In this document: in pieces, positions 9,269 through 18,123 of the stretch
Layout: every line of letters begins with the position of its first letter
How positions within the stretch are numbered: position 1 is the stretch's first letter
Source of the DNA: Gimesia aquarii
Lineage (GTDB): Bacteria > Planctomycetota > Planctomycetia > Planctomycetales > Planctomycetaceae
Assembly: GCF_007748175.1 (NCBI RefSeq)
Contig: NZ_CP037422.1
Coordinates: forward strand, 3,850,020 to 3,914,019
Direction: 5' to 3'
DNA: 64,000 nt
Notes under the pieces: generated by a model
Told to the model about the DNA's origin: nothing
What the model saw: only the letters and a program-made list of their open reading frames with translations
Databases searched by the model: none
Translations under genes and position numbers: made by a program

Positions 9269-10771
9269 TCAGATCACTGCCAGTTTCATGATTTCTTCCT
9301 GCGTCGCGTTTGCAACATCGCGAATCTCTCCAGTGATTCGCCCTTTGTACATTACGAGAATACGATCACTCATCCCCAATACTTCCGGCAGTTCTGAGCT
9401 GATCATGAGAATTGCTTTTCCTTGACTCGCCAGTTCATTAATAAGGGTATAAATTTCATACTTCGCCCCTACATCAATACCACGCGTCGGTTCATCAAAA
9501 ATGACAACTTCTGCATTTTTTTCCATCCATTTTGCAAGTACGACTTTTTGTTGATTGCCTCCTGAGAGGCTGCGGGCAAGTTGTTCCTGATGGGGAATTT
9601 TAATACTCAGTCGTGAAACATAATCAGCAAAAGTAATTCGTTCCTTTTTCTGATTGACGCAACCCCATTTAGAAAACGCATTCAGGTTTGGTAATCCAAA
9701 ATTCTCGCGCACACTCAAATCTAAAATTAATCCCTGACTCTTACGATCTTCGGTGAGGAGACAGATACCTGCTTGAATGGCATGTCGCGGACTATGAATT
9801 TCCAGCATTTCTCCATCTAAAAGGATCGTCCCTGAATCGGCTTGATCCGCTCCAAAGATGATTCGTGCTGTCTCAGTACGCCCCGCTCCAACCAGCCCTG
9901 TTAATCCAAGTACTTCTCCGGCATGAATCTCAAAACTGACATCTCGAACTGCTTCAGCACGATTGAGACCTTCTACAGCAAGACGAGACTTTCCAATCTG
10001 ATGGTAATGTTTTGGAAACTCGTTGTTGATTTCGCGCCCCACCATCAACTCGATCATTCTCTTTCGTGTGAGTTGGTCTATTGATGCTTCGCCTACGACT
10101 TCACCGTCGCGCAGAATGACAACGCGGTCTGAAATCTCAAAAATCTCATCAAGACGATGGCTGATATAGATCACTCCGATTCCATTTTGCTTCAAGTCGC
10201 GGATGATATCGAATAGTCTAGAAACTTCCTGGGGCGTGAGTGCCGCCGATGGTTCATCCATAACAATCAGCCGAACGTCCTGGGATAATGCTTTTGCAAT
10301 CTCAACGATCTGCTGCTGAGCAACAGATAATTCACTACATGGCACATCAATCGGAATTGACACACCAATTTGCTCAAACAGCTCTTTCGTGCGGCGCCGT
10401 TCTTCGCTTCTGCGAACCAAACCGAAACTTGCCTCGCGTCCGAGAAAGATATTTTCCCAGACTGACAGTTCTGGTATCAGATTAAACTCCTGATAAATGA
10501 TTCCAATCCCCGCCTTGTTCGCTTCTATCGGACTCGAAAATTGCATCTCCACTCCCTCAATGCAAATCGAACCCATGTCCGGCAAATGAGCCCCGCCAAG
10601 CATCTTAATAAGCGTACTTTTGCCAGCCCCGTTTTCACCCAGCAATGCCAGAACTTCACCTCGTTCCAACCTCAAGTCGACTCCCCCCAGAGCGCGCACA
10701 CCGGGAAAGGACTTTTCGATCCCATTCATGGCAAGCAATGGTGATTCTGCGACTGAGGCAGGTGACGACAT
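9269..10771 (-). CDS. Sugar ABC transporter ATP-binding protein (RbsA-like, two ABC domains)
   Basis: A 500-residue tandem ATPase of the RbsA/XylG/MglA type. The first ABC domain has Walker A GENGAGKS at residues 45-52, the signature region ELSVAQQQ and Walker B LIVMDEPSAAL. The second has the degenerate loop GLVGAGRTE, the signature SLSGGNQQK and Walker B VVIFDEPTRGID. This asymmetry is normal for carbohydrate importers of this class. It powers uptake through the adjacent permease; the gene lies 6 bp after the lipoprotein gene and 3 bp before the permease gene, so the three are one operon. Substrate specificity cannot be read from the ATPase. Confidence 0.95.
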   Translation of the reverse strand: MSSPASVAESPLLAMNGIEKSFPGVRALGGVDLRLERGEVLALLGENGAGKSTLIKMLGGAHLPDMGSICIEGVEMQFSSPIEANKAGIGIIYQEFNLIPELSVWENIFLGREASFGLVRRSEERRRTKELFEQIGVSIPIDVPCSELSVAQQQIVEIAKALSQDVRLIVMDEPSAALTPQEVSRLFDIIRDLKQNGIGVIYISHRLDEIFEISDRVVILRDGEVVGEASIDQLTRKRMIELMVGREINNEFPKHYHQIGKSRLAVEGLNRAEAVRDVSFEIHAGEVLGLTGLVGAGRTETARIIFGADQADSGTILLDGEMLEIHSPRHAIQAGICLLTEDRKSQGLILDLSVRENFGLPNLNAFSKWGCVNQKKERITFADYVSRLSIKIPHQEQLARSLSGGNQQKVVLAKWMEKNAEVVIFDEPTRGIDVGAKYEIYTLINELASQGKAILMISSELPEVLGMSDRILVMYKGRITGEIRDVANATQEEIMKLAVI

Positions 10772-10777
10772 AACAAC

Positions 10778-11776
10778 CTACCCTTTATTAAAAAGAGGAT
10801 CTTTTTCAGCATCTGCTTTATAGTAAAGCTTGGAAGGAATCAAGATTTCCGGTTTTACATCATCACCGTTAAAATATTTAATGATTTGTTCAATGGTAAC
10901 TTTTCCAATCTGATCAGGAAATTGAATCGGATCACACAAGATCTTACCTTCCAGTATCGCCTGCTTACCAATCTCCTGCCCATCGAAAGCAATGATCGTA
11001 ACCTGGTCCGCTTTGCCAGCAGCTTCCAATGAAGCGCGCGCCCCCAAAGCCGATGGATCGTTAATCGCAAAAATCGCAGAAAGGTCAGGATTCGATTCAA
11101 TCACATCTTTTGTTACTTTAGAACCTTCATCACGATCCCCACCTCCATCAAGCGTCGCTACAACTTCTATCTTTGCATTTTTTGTTTTGTCGTTGTGAGC
11201 ATTCACTATTTCATGAAACCCTTTGACGCGCAACTGACACGATTCTGCTTGTGGAAAATGTAGAATCGCCACTTTGCCTCCCGAATCGCCAAGAAGTTTG
11301 ACCATCGCTTCACCAGCCAATTTACCGCCTTGATAATTGTCGGTTGCCACATGACAAACGACTTTTCCTTCATCACCGTCGTATTTGATGTCGTTGGTAA
11401 AGACCGGGACTCCTTTTTCATTTGCTTTTTTAATTGCAGGTCCGATTCCATTCGAATCGCAGGGATTCAGAATAATCGCCGAAACTCCCTTTACCAGAAA
11501 CTCATCCACATGATCGGCTTGCTTTTTCACATCGCGTTCTGCAGAGAGCACAATCAATTCGTACCCGTGCTTTGCCGCCTCTTCCTGCATATTGTCTGCA
11601 ATCACCTTGAAAAAGGGATTCGTCAAGGTAAGCGCTGAAAAACCAATTGTCCCTTTGCTTTCAACAGGGTCAGAATCTTTTGATTTACTATCAGATGACG
11701 ATTCAGAAGGGGTATTACCACAACCTGAAGTCACTACTAACAGGCTCAGAATCAATGCCAGAGAAAGCCGGACCAT
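10778..11776 (-). CDS. Sugar ABC transporter substrate-binding lipoprotein (RbsB-like)
   Basis: Periplasmic-binding-protein family 4 (ribose/galactose type), about 332 residues from the ATG at 11776. The N-terminus is a lipoprotein signal (MVRLSLALILSLLVVTSGC) with lipobox TSGC, followed by a Ser/Asp-rich linker, so the protein should be membrane-anchored. A longer reading from 11902 would put 42 unlikely residues before the signal and run into the IclR regulatory region. Recognisable segments are GTIGFSALTLTNPFFKVI, KGVSAIILNPCDSNGI, PVFTNDIKY and AIFAINDPSALGA. The cluster-B fold points to a monosaccharide or polyol ligand. It is the first gene of the importer operon and divergent to the IclR regulator. 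Confidence 0.93.
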   Translation of the reverse strand: MVRLSLALILSLLVVTSGCGNTPSESSSDSKSKDSDPVESKGTIGFSALTLTNPFFKVIADNMQEEAAKHGYELIVLSAERDVKKQADHVDEFLVKGVSAIILNPCDSNGIGPAIKKANEKGVPVFTNDIKYDGDEGKVVCHVATDNYQGGKLAGEAMVKLLGDSGGKVAILHFPQAESCQLRVKGFHEIVNAHNDKTKNAKIEVVATLDGGGDRDEGSKVTKDVIESNPDLSAIFAINDPSALGARASLEAAGKADQVTIIAFDGQEIGKQAILEGKILCDPIQFPDQIGKVTIEQIIKYFNGDDVKPEILIPSKLYYKADAEKDPLFNKG

Positions 11777-11933
11777 TCGCTTAATCTCCAAAAAAATCAA
11801 CAGATGGACGAAACAAGCTTGATTGAAAGTGAAAGATATCGTATTCATATAAGAATTGAATTTCAAGTGTGAATGAATTTTGCTCTCGCATTTCTTTGAC
11901 ATTCACCTGAATCAATTCCATTTGGGAATAATA
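11777..11933. promoter_or_regulatory. Divergent promoter region of ABC importer and IclR regulator
   Basis: The 157 bp between the lipoprotein start and the IclR start must hold both promoters. It contains an 11-bp palindrome, TTGAATTTCAA at 11856-11866, within an AT-rich stretch with further TTCA/TGAA elements. An IclR-family dimer could bind here; that is inference from position and symmetry, and the motif appears only once. Confidence 0.35.
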
Positions 11934-12713
11934 ATGACTGAAATCAAAATAGCGGAAACGAAAAAATCCACAGTACCAAACCTCCAAAGAGGAATGTCCA
12001 TCCTGGAATTCCTTTCGAAACATCAAATGAGCGCGACCATAGCAGAATTGTCTGAGCGATTGGGTTATCCTTCAGCATCCGTATTCCGTATTACACAGGA
12101 ACTTGCAGAAATGGGTTACCTTTCGCGCGATCCCGCAACAAAACGGTTTAGCCTGACCAATAAGTTTCTTATGCTAGGTCAACCACAGGGGCGCGAACAA
12201 GGATTGGTAGAAGCGTCCCTACCTGCGATGCGCGGAATTCGAAAAGCAACGGGAGAAACGACACAAATTTGCTGTCTGATCGAGGTCGAAATTGTAATCT
12301 TAAATCAGTTAGTCTCAACTCATCCGTTTAAATACTCTGCGGAACTCGGTGCCCGCTGCCCTGCTTACTGTTGTGCCCCTGGAAAGGCTATCCTCGCAAG
12401 TCTTCCCGAAGAAGATCGTGAAGAGTTGGTCTCTCGTATTCGTTTCAAAAAATTTACCCCTAATACGATTACCACCCGTCGAAGCTTGCGAGAAGAGCTT
12501 GCAAGAATCTCAGCATGTGGCTTTGCACTCGATCAAGCTGAATGGATGGAAGGAATTCGTTGCGTCGCGGCACCAGTTCGAGACCGTCACGGATATCCTG
12601 TAGGAGCAATCACAATTGCAGGTCCCGCATCGCGAATTTTGGAGTCAGAATTTGAACAATTGGGAGAACTCGTCTCAGGAGCTGCTTCCAGTGTCGAACT
12701 TGATTGCGCCTAA
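11934..12713 (+). CDS. IclR family transcriptional regulator
   Basis: A 259-residue regulator with an N-terminal winged HTH (RGMSILEFLSKHQM, then TIAELSERLGYPSASVFRITQELAEMGYLSRD) and a C-terminal IclR effector domain (GARCPAYCCAPGKAILASLPEE, GFALDQAEWMEGIRCVAAPVRDRHG, VGAITIAGPASRI). IclR effector domains bind small carboxylates, sugars acids or aromatics. The ATG at 11934 matches the usual N-terminal length; a start at 11880 would add 18 residues. The gene is divergent from the ABC importer and leads into the AroE-like and DUF4432 genes, so it probably controls all of them according to a catabolic substrate. Confidence 0.93.
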   Translation: MTEIKIAETKKSTVPNLQRGMSILEFLSKHQMSATIAELSERLGYPSASVFRITQELAEMGYLSRDPATKRFSLTNKFLMLGQPQGREQGLVEASLPAMRGIRKATGETTQICCLIEVEIVILNQLVSTHPFKYSAELGARCPAYCCAPGKAILASLPEEDREELVSRIRFKKFTPNTITTRRSLREELARISACGFALDQAEWMEGIRCVAAPVRDRHGYPVGAITIAGPASRILESEFEQLGELVSGAASSVELDCA

Positions 12714-12740
12714 AAATACTTTTGAGGAGTCTGATGTGCA

Positions 12741-13604
12741 ATGAACTTTCTTAGTCAACTCACAGGTAGCTTTGCACAACCATGTGCTGAAAATCCGACT
12801 GTTGCAATGATCGAAGCTGCCTACCGTCATCATGAACTCGAGTGGCGTTACATCAACTGCGAAGTTGCTCCAGATGACCTCGGAGATGCGGTCCGTGGAG
12901 CAAGAGCCATGGGTTGGGCGGGATTCAATTGCTCGATTCCACACAAAGTCGCTGTGGTTGAGTTTCTAGATGGACTGGGCAAATCTGCTGAAGTCATTGG
13001 GGCAGTCAATTGTGCTGTGCTTCGTGATGGTAAGCTGATTGGCGAAAATACTGATGGCAAAGGATTTGTCCAATCGTTGCGAGAATCGGTTGACCCTAAA
13101 GACAAAACGATCGTGATGTTTGGCGCTGGTGGTGCTGCACGTGCAATCGGCGTCGAATCCGCACTTTCCGGTGCGAAAAAGATCACCGTTGTTAATCGTT
13201 CTGAAGAACGAGGCAATGCAGTCGTTTCACTCTTAAATGAAAAAACTGCAACGAATGCGGAATTTGTCCGCTGGGATGGCGATTTCCAAATTCCAGCAGG
13301 AACTGATATTGTGATTAATGCCACATCAATTGGCTTGTTTCCCGATGTCGATGCCTGCCTTGCACTAGATATGAATACACTCACATCGGGTATGGTCGTT
13401 GCCGATGTCATTCCCAATCCGCCTGAAACACGACTCATCCGTGAGGCGCGACAAATTGGTTGCACCGTAATAGACGGACTTGGTATGTTAGTGAACCAAG
13501 GCGTGATTGGAATCAAATATTGGTCAGGGAGAGATGTCGACCCAACTGTAATGCGAACCAAACTTGAAGAAATTTTCGATGTCACCACGGAGAACTCAGC
13601 ATGA
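12741..13604 (+). CDS. Shikimate dehydrogenase family protein (AroE-like), atypical substrate site
   Basis: A 287-residue NAD(P)-dependent dehydrogenase of the AroE family. The catalytic lysine is in SIPHK (K69), the partner aspartate in ENTDG (D105), and the nucleotide-binding loop is GAGGAARAIG (from residue 128). In canonical AroE two serines near residues 14-16 (SKSP) hold the substrate carboxylate; here the matching stretch is A16-E17-N18-P19, so both serines are lost. Together with the IclR regulator upstream, the sugar-type importer and the DUF4432 gene that overlaps its end by four bases, this suggests a catabolic dehydrogenase acting on a shikimate-, quinate- or polyol-like compound rather than the biosynthetic enzyme. 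The substrate is unproven. Confidence 0.88.
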   Translation: MNFLSQLTGSFAQPCAENPTVAMIEAAYRHHELEWRYINCEVAPDDLGDAVRGARAMGWAGFNCSIPHKVAVVEFLDGLGKSAEVIGAVNCAVLRDGKLIGENTDGKGFVQSLRESVDPKDKTIVMFGAGGAARAIGVESALSGAKKITVVNRSEERGNAVVSLLNEKTATNAEFVRWDGDFQIPAGTDIVINATSIGLFPDVDACLALDMNTLTSGMVVADVIPNPPETRLIREARQIGCTVIDGLGMLVNQGVIGIKYWSGRDVDPTVMRTKLEEIFDVTTENSA

Positions 13605-14836
13605 ACCGCATTTGCATCTGTCTCGTTTTTGTACTTAGCCTGATATCCCCCTTTTCAAGTTACGCACAAGCCGCTGAGAAACGTTATGTACTAACTAGCG
13701 CTGATGGTAAAGTACAGACGGAAAAATGGGATCTCTCGGGTAATGGCTGGTCTGTGAGGAAAGAAACATTACATGGTGGCAAGCAGGAAGGCATCGAGTT
13801 AATCACCATTGACAACGGTGTGATGCAGATCGTTATCATCCCCACTCGTGGAATGAGTATCTATGAAGTTCGCAACAAAGAGATGCGGCTCGGTTGGAAT
13901 TCTCCCGTCGAAGGAATCGTTCACCCATCATTTGTGGATCTCGACAGTCGAGGTGGCCTTGGCTGGCTTGAAGGTTTTAACGAATGGATGGTGCGTTGTG
14001 GATTAGAATTTGCCGGACACCCAGGCACAGATGAATTTGTCAATAACACAGGCGATAAAGCCACTATGGACCTGACGTTGCATGGTAAAATCGGGAACAT
14101 CCCAGCGAGCGAAGTAGAAGTAATCGTTGATTCAGAGGCACCACACCGTATCCGCGTACGTGGTATTGTTTATGAGAAATTTTTCTATGGACCGAAACTC
14201 AAACTCATCGCAGAGGTCTCAGTCGTACCCGGCGAAGATACATTTCGTATTGACGACACAGTTACCAACTTAGGCTCATCTGATCAGGAATTCCAGCTGA
14301 TCTATCACACCAATTTTGGTGCACCACTGCTGGGTAAAGGCACAAAATTGCATACGGCGATAAAAAAAATTGCTCCCATGAACGAACATGCGGGGAAAAG
14401 TATCAACTCCTATGCAACCTACGAAGGTCCAACGAAAGACTTCATTGAACAAGTCTATTTGATTGAGCCTCTGTCAAATGAAGACGGTATGACGGGTGCT
14501 GTGCTGCAAAATGCGAAAGGAAATCGTGCCGCATCTATGTACTGGTCTACAAAACAGCTACCTTATCTGACAATCTGGAAAAACACTGCTGCAACAGAGG
14601 ATGGATATGTCACTGGAATCGAGCCAGCAACGGGCTACCCATATAATCGCAAAGTCGAGCGAGCAGCTGGCCGTGTCCCAAAGTTGGCACCAGGAAAAAT
14701 GCGACGGTTCACAATCGATTGCGGCCTACATAACGGTACGTCAGCAGTAAAAACAGCCACTGAAAAGATCAAAACCATTCAAGGAAAGCATAAAGTCAAA
14801 ATTCAGCCTCACCCCCCCACTCTCAACAATAATTAA
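13601..14836 (+). CDS. Secreted DUF4432 family (aldose-epimerase-like) protein
   Basis: A 411-residue protein with a Sec signal peptide (hydrophobic core ICLVFVLSLISPFSSYA, cleavage after AQA or AA-E). The mature part fits DUF4432, a galactose-mutarotase-like beta-sandwich family: IIPTRGMSIYEVR, LGWNSPV, GGLGWLEGFNEWMVRCGLE, LHGKIGNIPA, VPGEDTFRIDDTVTNLG, YHTNFGAPLLG and TGIEPATGYP. It may epimerise or bind a sugar outside the cytoplasm. Its start overlaps the AroE-like gene (ATGA at 13601-13604), and its end overlaps the patatin gene on the other strand by 14 bp. The exported location fits a role before uptake by the ABC importer of the same locus. Confidence 0.88.
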   Translation: MNRICICLVFVLSLISPFSSYAQAAEKRYVLTSADGKVQTEKWDLSGNGWSVRKETLHGGKQEGIELITIDNGVMQIVIIPTRGMSIYEVRNKEMRLGWNSPVEGIVHPSFVDLDSRGGLGWLEGFNEWMVRCGLEFAGHPGTDEFVNNTGDKATMDLTLHGKIGNIPASEVEVIVDSEAPHRIRVRGIVYEKFFYGPKLKLIAEVSVVPGEDTFRIDDTVTNLGSSDQEFQLIYHTNFGAPLLGKGTKLHTAIKKIAPMNEHAGKSINSYATYEGPTKDFIEQVYLIEPLSNEDGMTGAVLQNAKGNRAASMYWSTKQLPYLTIWKNTAATEDGYVTGIEPATGYPYNRKVERAAGRVPKLAPGKMRRFTIDCGLHNGTSAVKTATEKIKTIQGKHKVKIQPHPPTLNNN

Positions 14837-17567
14837 CATTGGTTTTGGAGGTTGGATGATACTCGTATTCACACCATTTAATGAGTTCATCTATGGTAGG
14901 AGCAGCTTTCGAATCCTTCTGTTCGACTTCCTTTCTCCAATTATCGAAAGAGACATACATTGAAGAAGCGACGTGAAAACCCAATGCGCGATACGCTTCA
15001 AATTGATCATCATCGAAAAATTGATCTGCAGTCGATTCATGTGGAAACTGCTTATTTCGTGCTGCATAACTTTGGATGGCAGGAGGTTCATGCTGTTTAA
15101 AGCCATGATCATGGTGGTGCCGATTTTCTATCGATGTGTAATAATTATGAATTAGAGAAGACTTCAGATAAATAAGCCAGCCGGTTGAAGCTTCAGCATC
15201 TTGATCTTCTTCATCTAGCTCTAATCGATCGGGATCTTTGGGATAGTTAATCTTTCCAATAATAAAATGTGTCTTTGCCGGATGGTCTTTTTCGTCAGGT
15301 CGCAATTGCGTAATATCAATTTCAACTTCTACATTCTCATCAATGTAGATCTGATTCACAGCATTAATCAGAGAGCTGAAATTGTATTCTGGATCACACT
15401 CGGCATCGCTCGCAATGATTAGTCTACAACGTCGTTGAAAGAGAGGATAAAGACCAATGTTGTCACCGGTATGCCCTCCATCTGATAGATTCACTACCCG
15501 GCCCTGGCTATTTGTGCTTCCTAAAAGCTCTGACCGAAGAAACCAAGGCCACCAGATATGTTTTTCCAGCCAAGAAGAACTAAATGGAAGTAATTTATGT
15601 TTCCAATTCTCATCAAGCCATTTTGTTTTCGGTTTCTTTTCGACGGGGAACTGGATAACTTCTTCATCATCAATCATCTCCTGATCATAAACGCGCGGAT
15701 TAACCAGCCAATATCCAAGCCGAATATTAAACATGGTTAAAGCGAACGCTCGTGAAAATGAAGTTTGAAAACCCATATTGCTACCAACGGCAGCACCGGA
15801 AATCGTCATCGCAGTCGCTAGTTTTGTCCTGCCATTACGATATGTGTCAGTCGGTACATATCCGGTCGAACTGGAACCACAATATTCACGAGAAAAAATG
15901 AAATGATCTGATTTACGAGTACGCCGTGCCAGATCTCTCGACCCTGCTAAATTCAAGGAGCACAAAATGATATGATAAGGAAGCGGATTTCCTTTGTTTT
16001 TGCCCTCACGATTTAGATCTGTAATTTTCATAGAACTGTCATCGCGGATTAGTTTCAGTTCACCAGATTCATGTCGCTCTGTTTGTAAATAGGTCTCAGT
16101 CAGTCTATCTCGGTAAAAATAATGAATACTGAGTCGATTCACATCGATCAAATATCCAGCAATGATAAGAGCAAAAAAACTTCCCCCTGCAAGCAATAAC
16201 CCTTTTTCCCAACGATCAACATCACCATATTTAATAGTCCACTCAATCACGACCATAAACGTACAGAATAGAAAGAGTGGAACTGCTAGTTGTAGGATTA
16301 ATTGCGGAATTTTTGAAGCGATCACAGCCAGCGGACCACTGTTTGATTTCGGAGTTTCTCCTCGTAAAGCAAAGAGTCGAGTCACAAGAAATGAAAGACC
16401 GCTCAAGATGAGAAAAAACATGCCTGGAGGGGATTTTGTTTTATAAATTCCCAAACCAGGCGTTCCTAAATGCTCTCCCAGAACTGCCCAAATACAAAAA
16501 GCGACGATGGCTAATAATAAAAAAACAATCGTTGCATTAAAAATAATTGCAATTGACGCTCCTACCAAAGAACGATTTTTGGGAGTCCATATGGAATTTC
16601 TCTTACACACGATGAGAGAATAATAAAGCATGGAACCGATAAAAGCCCCCAAGCTAAAGAATAGGGGTATCATAAAAGTGGAGAACGTAAAATAATCCTT
16701 AGATTTTGGCTGATTATTTATGACTTCAGATGCGGCAAATATTCCTCCACAGACAACAAAAATCACACAAAAGTAGTACGTTAAACAAGTTCTCTCAACG
16801 ATTTCTTCCTCTGTTTCTCCCAAATTCCCGCCTGTTTTTTTCCAGTAGGAATGAATAAACGGTATCGACAACGCAATACCGATTCCTGTAAGTGTTCCGA
16901 TACAGAACACGACCACATGGTTTCCGTCCAATTTCGATGCAGTACTCCAGGAAGACCACTTAATTTCGCTTAGTTCTCGAGTCGATAAAGAGGTTTCACC
17001 AACCAGTGAGAGATAGCTGATAGCCAGGCCAACAATGGTAAGTAACGGTAAAGCCAAGATAAGAAACGTTGAGAATATTCCAACAAAGAACATCCCAACT
17101 GCGCGTAAAACATCTTTACGAAAGAGACCTTCCCGCAAGATCAAAAAACTGCCATGTTTTCGTAGATGATGCATTTGATCGGCGCGAAGCAAAGGAAAAT
17201 TATCTGATAAATTAAAGTTTCCAAATGCTTTTTGATCAATGCTTACTTCGTCCTCTTCTGGTGGTACATCTGGATTTGGAATCGACATTAAGGAAGAAAT
17301 GCAAGAACCAATATACCCACCTCCCGAAACTGTCGTCATGTAGTCAATTAAACGAAGACTATTTTTCCTAGCAAGCTTTTGTAGTACTCCTAATGCAAAA
17401 GTGGCAGATCGAATTCCTCCCCCCGATATTGCTAATCCAACGGAGTCTGTTGCTTGCTCAGAGACGCCCTGGAGCTTTGCTGCTTTTCTCCGCTTTTTCA
17501 GATATGCCTGTTCCTTAATTCGTACTTTTTTGGGTAAAGTAAGACGCCCCTGTGAAGCTTCTGACAT
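14823..17567 (-). CDS. Membrane patatin-like phospholipase with large transmembrane insertion
   Basis: A 914-residue protein with the patatin catalytic elements split far apart. The oxyanion-hole motif GGGIRSA is at residues 49-55 and the nucleophile serine in TVSGGGYIG is S81. The dyad aspartate in LSDGGHTGDN is D696. Between them lie about eight hydrophobic segments (for example MFFVGIFSTFLILALPLL, VVVFCIGTLTGIGIALSIPF, FMIPLFFSLGAFIGSMLYY, FLLLAIVAFCIWAVL), so the active site may be assembled from two cytoplasmic parts around a membrane domain. Patatins hydrolyse acyl esters of phospholipids. Related large membrane patatins exist in planctomycetes and other bacteria, but their substrates are largely unknown. 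It stands alone and converges with the DUF4432 gene. Confidence 0.82.
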   Translation of the reverse strand: MSEASQGRLTLPKKVRIKEQAYLKKRRKAAKLQGVSEQATDSVGLAISGGGIRSATFALGVLQKLARKNSLRLIDYMTTVSGGGYIGSCISSLMSIPNPDVPPEEDEVSIDQKAFGNFNLSDNFPLLRADQMHHLRKHGSFLILREGLFRKDVLRAVGMFFVGIFSTFLILALPLLTIVGLAISYLSLVGETSLSTRELSEIKWSSWSTASKLDGNHVVVFCIGTLTGIGIALSIPFIHSYWKKTGGNLGETEEEIVERTCLTYYFCVIFVVCGGIFAASEVINNQPKSKDYFTFSTFMIPLFFSLGAFIGSMLYYSLIVCKRNSIWTPKNRSLVGASIAIIFNATIVFLLLAIVAFCIWAVLGEHLGTPGLGIYKTKSPPGMFFLILSGLSFLVTRLFALRGETPKSNSGPLAVIASKIPQLILQLAVPLFLFCTFMVVIEWTIKYGDVDRWEKGLLLAGGSFFALIIAGYLIDVNRLSIHYFYRDRLTETYLQTERHESGELKLIRDDSSMKITDLNREGKNKGNPLPYHIILCSLNLAGSRDLARRTRKSDHFIFSREYCGSSSTGYVPTDTYRNGRTKLATAMTISGAAVGSNMGFQTSFSRAFALTMFNIRLGYWLVNPRVYDQEMIDDEEVIQFPVEKKPKTKWLDENWKHKLLPFSSSWLEKHIWWPWFLRSELLGSTNSQGRVVNLSDGGHTGDNIGLYPLFQRRCRLIIASDAECDPEYNFSSLINAVNQIYIDENVEVEIDITQLRPDEKDHPAKTHFIIGKINYPKDPDRLELDEEDQDAEASTGWLIYLKSSLIHNYYTSIENRHHHDHGFKQHEPPAIQSYAARNKQFPHESTADQFFDDDQFEAYRALGFHVASSMYVSFDNWRKEVEQKDSKAAPTIDELIKWCEYEYHPTSKTNVNYC

Positions 17568-18123
17568 AATAGATACCTATGGCTTTATGCTCTGTTGGTA
17601 TATCTCTTGTAATTCTAGTCTGATTGCATTATGACAAAAAACCACATGTGAACTCAACAATACTTATTTAAATGTCGACTATTTAGATAAATTCGTATCA
17701 GGATCTCACTAATTAAGAATCCTGTTTTACAATCACCCTAAGTGGTCTACTAGTCGATGCGTTCCAGCCTCTCCAAAAATTAGTAAGCAAATTATTTCTA
17801 TCCGCGTGGACTGAATCTAATACCATCAGTTTTCTTGTAAACACTCCCCATTTACGTCGTGATCTAATCTTTCAAAGATTTAAGCAACAAGGCCGCCATC
17901 ATCGAGCATCGTCCTAGATGCGTGAATCAGGTCCTAAATCTCTGGATTCCCGAAACATCTTTTAAGCTGAGTAAACAATTTTCTGTGGCAAGACAAGATT
18001 GAATTACCCTACCCGGTTCTTGCTAATTTTCTGACCATTAGTCATGATGTCACCCCTTGCACTGCGACAGAACATCCTGGTTGTTTCAATCTAACACCAA
18101 AATTTTTAGGGATAATAAAATAC
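17568..18123. other. Intergenic region between divergent patatin and MFS genes
   Basis: About 555 bp of AT-rich sequence. It must hold the promoters of the patatin and MFS genes, but I see no convincing -35/-10 pair, RNA gene or conserved small ORF. Confidence 0.4.

Noticed and set aside
12848-13588. 246-codon frame antisense to the AroE-like gene
   Set aside because: The sense strand encodes clear AroE motifs; the antisense product is low-complexity Ser/Pro/Thr-rich sequence typical of a shadow frame.
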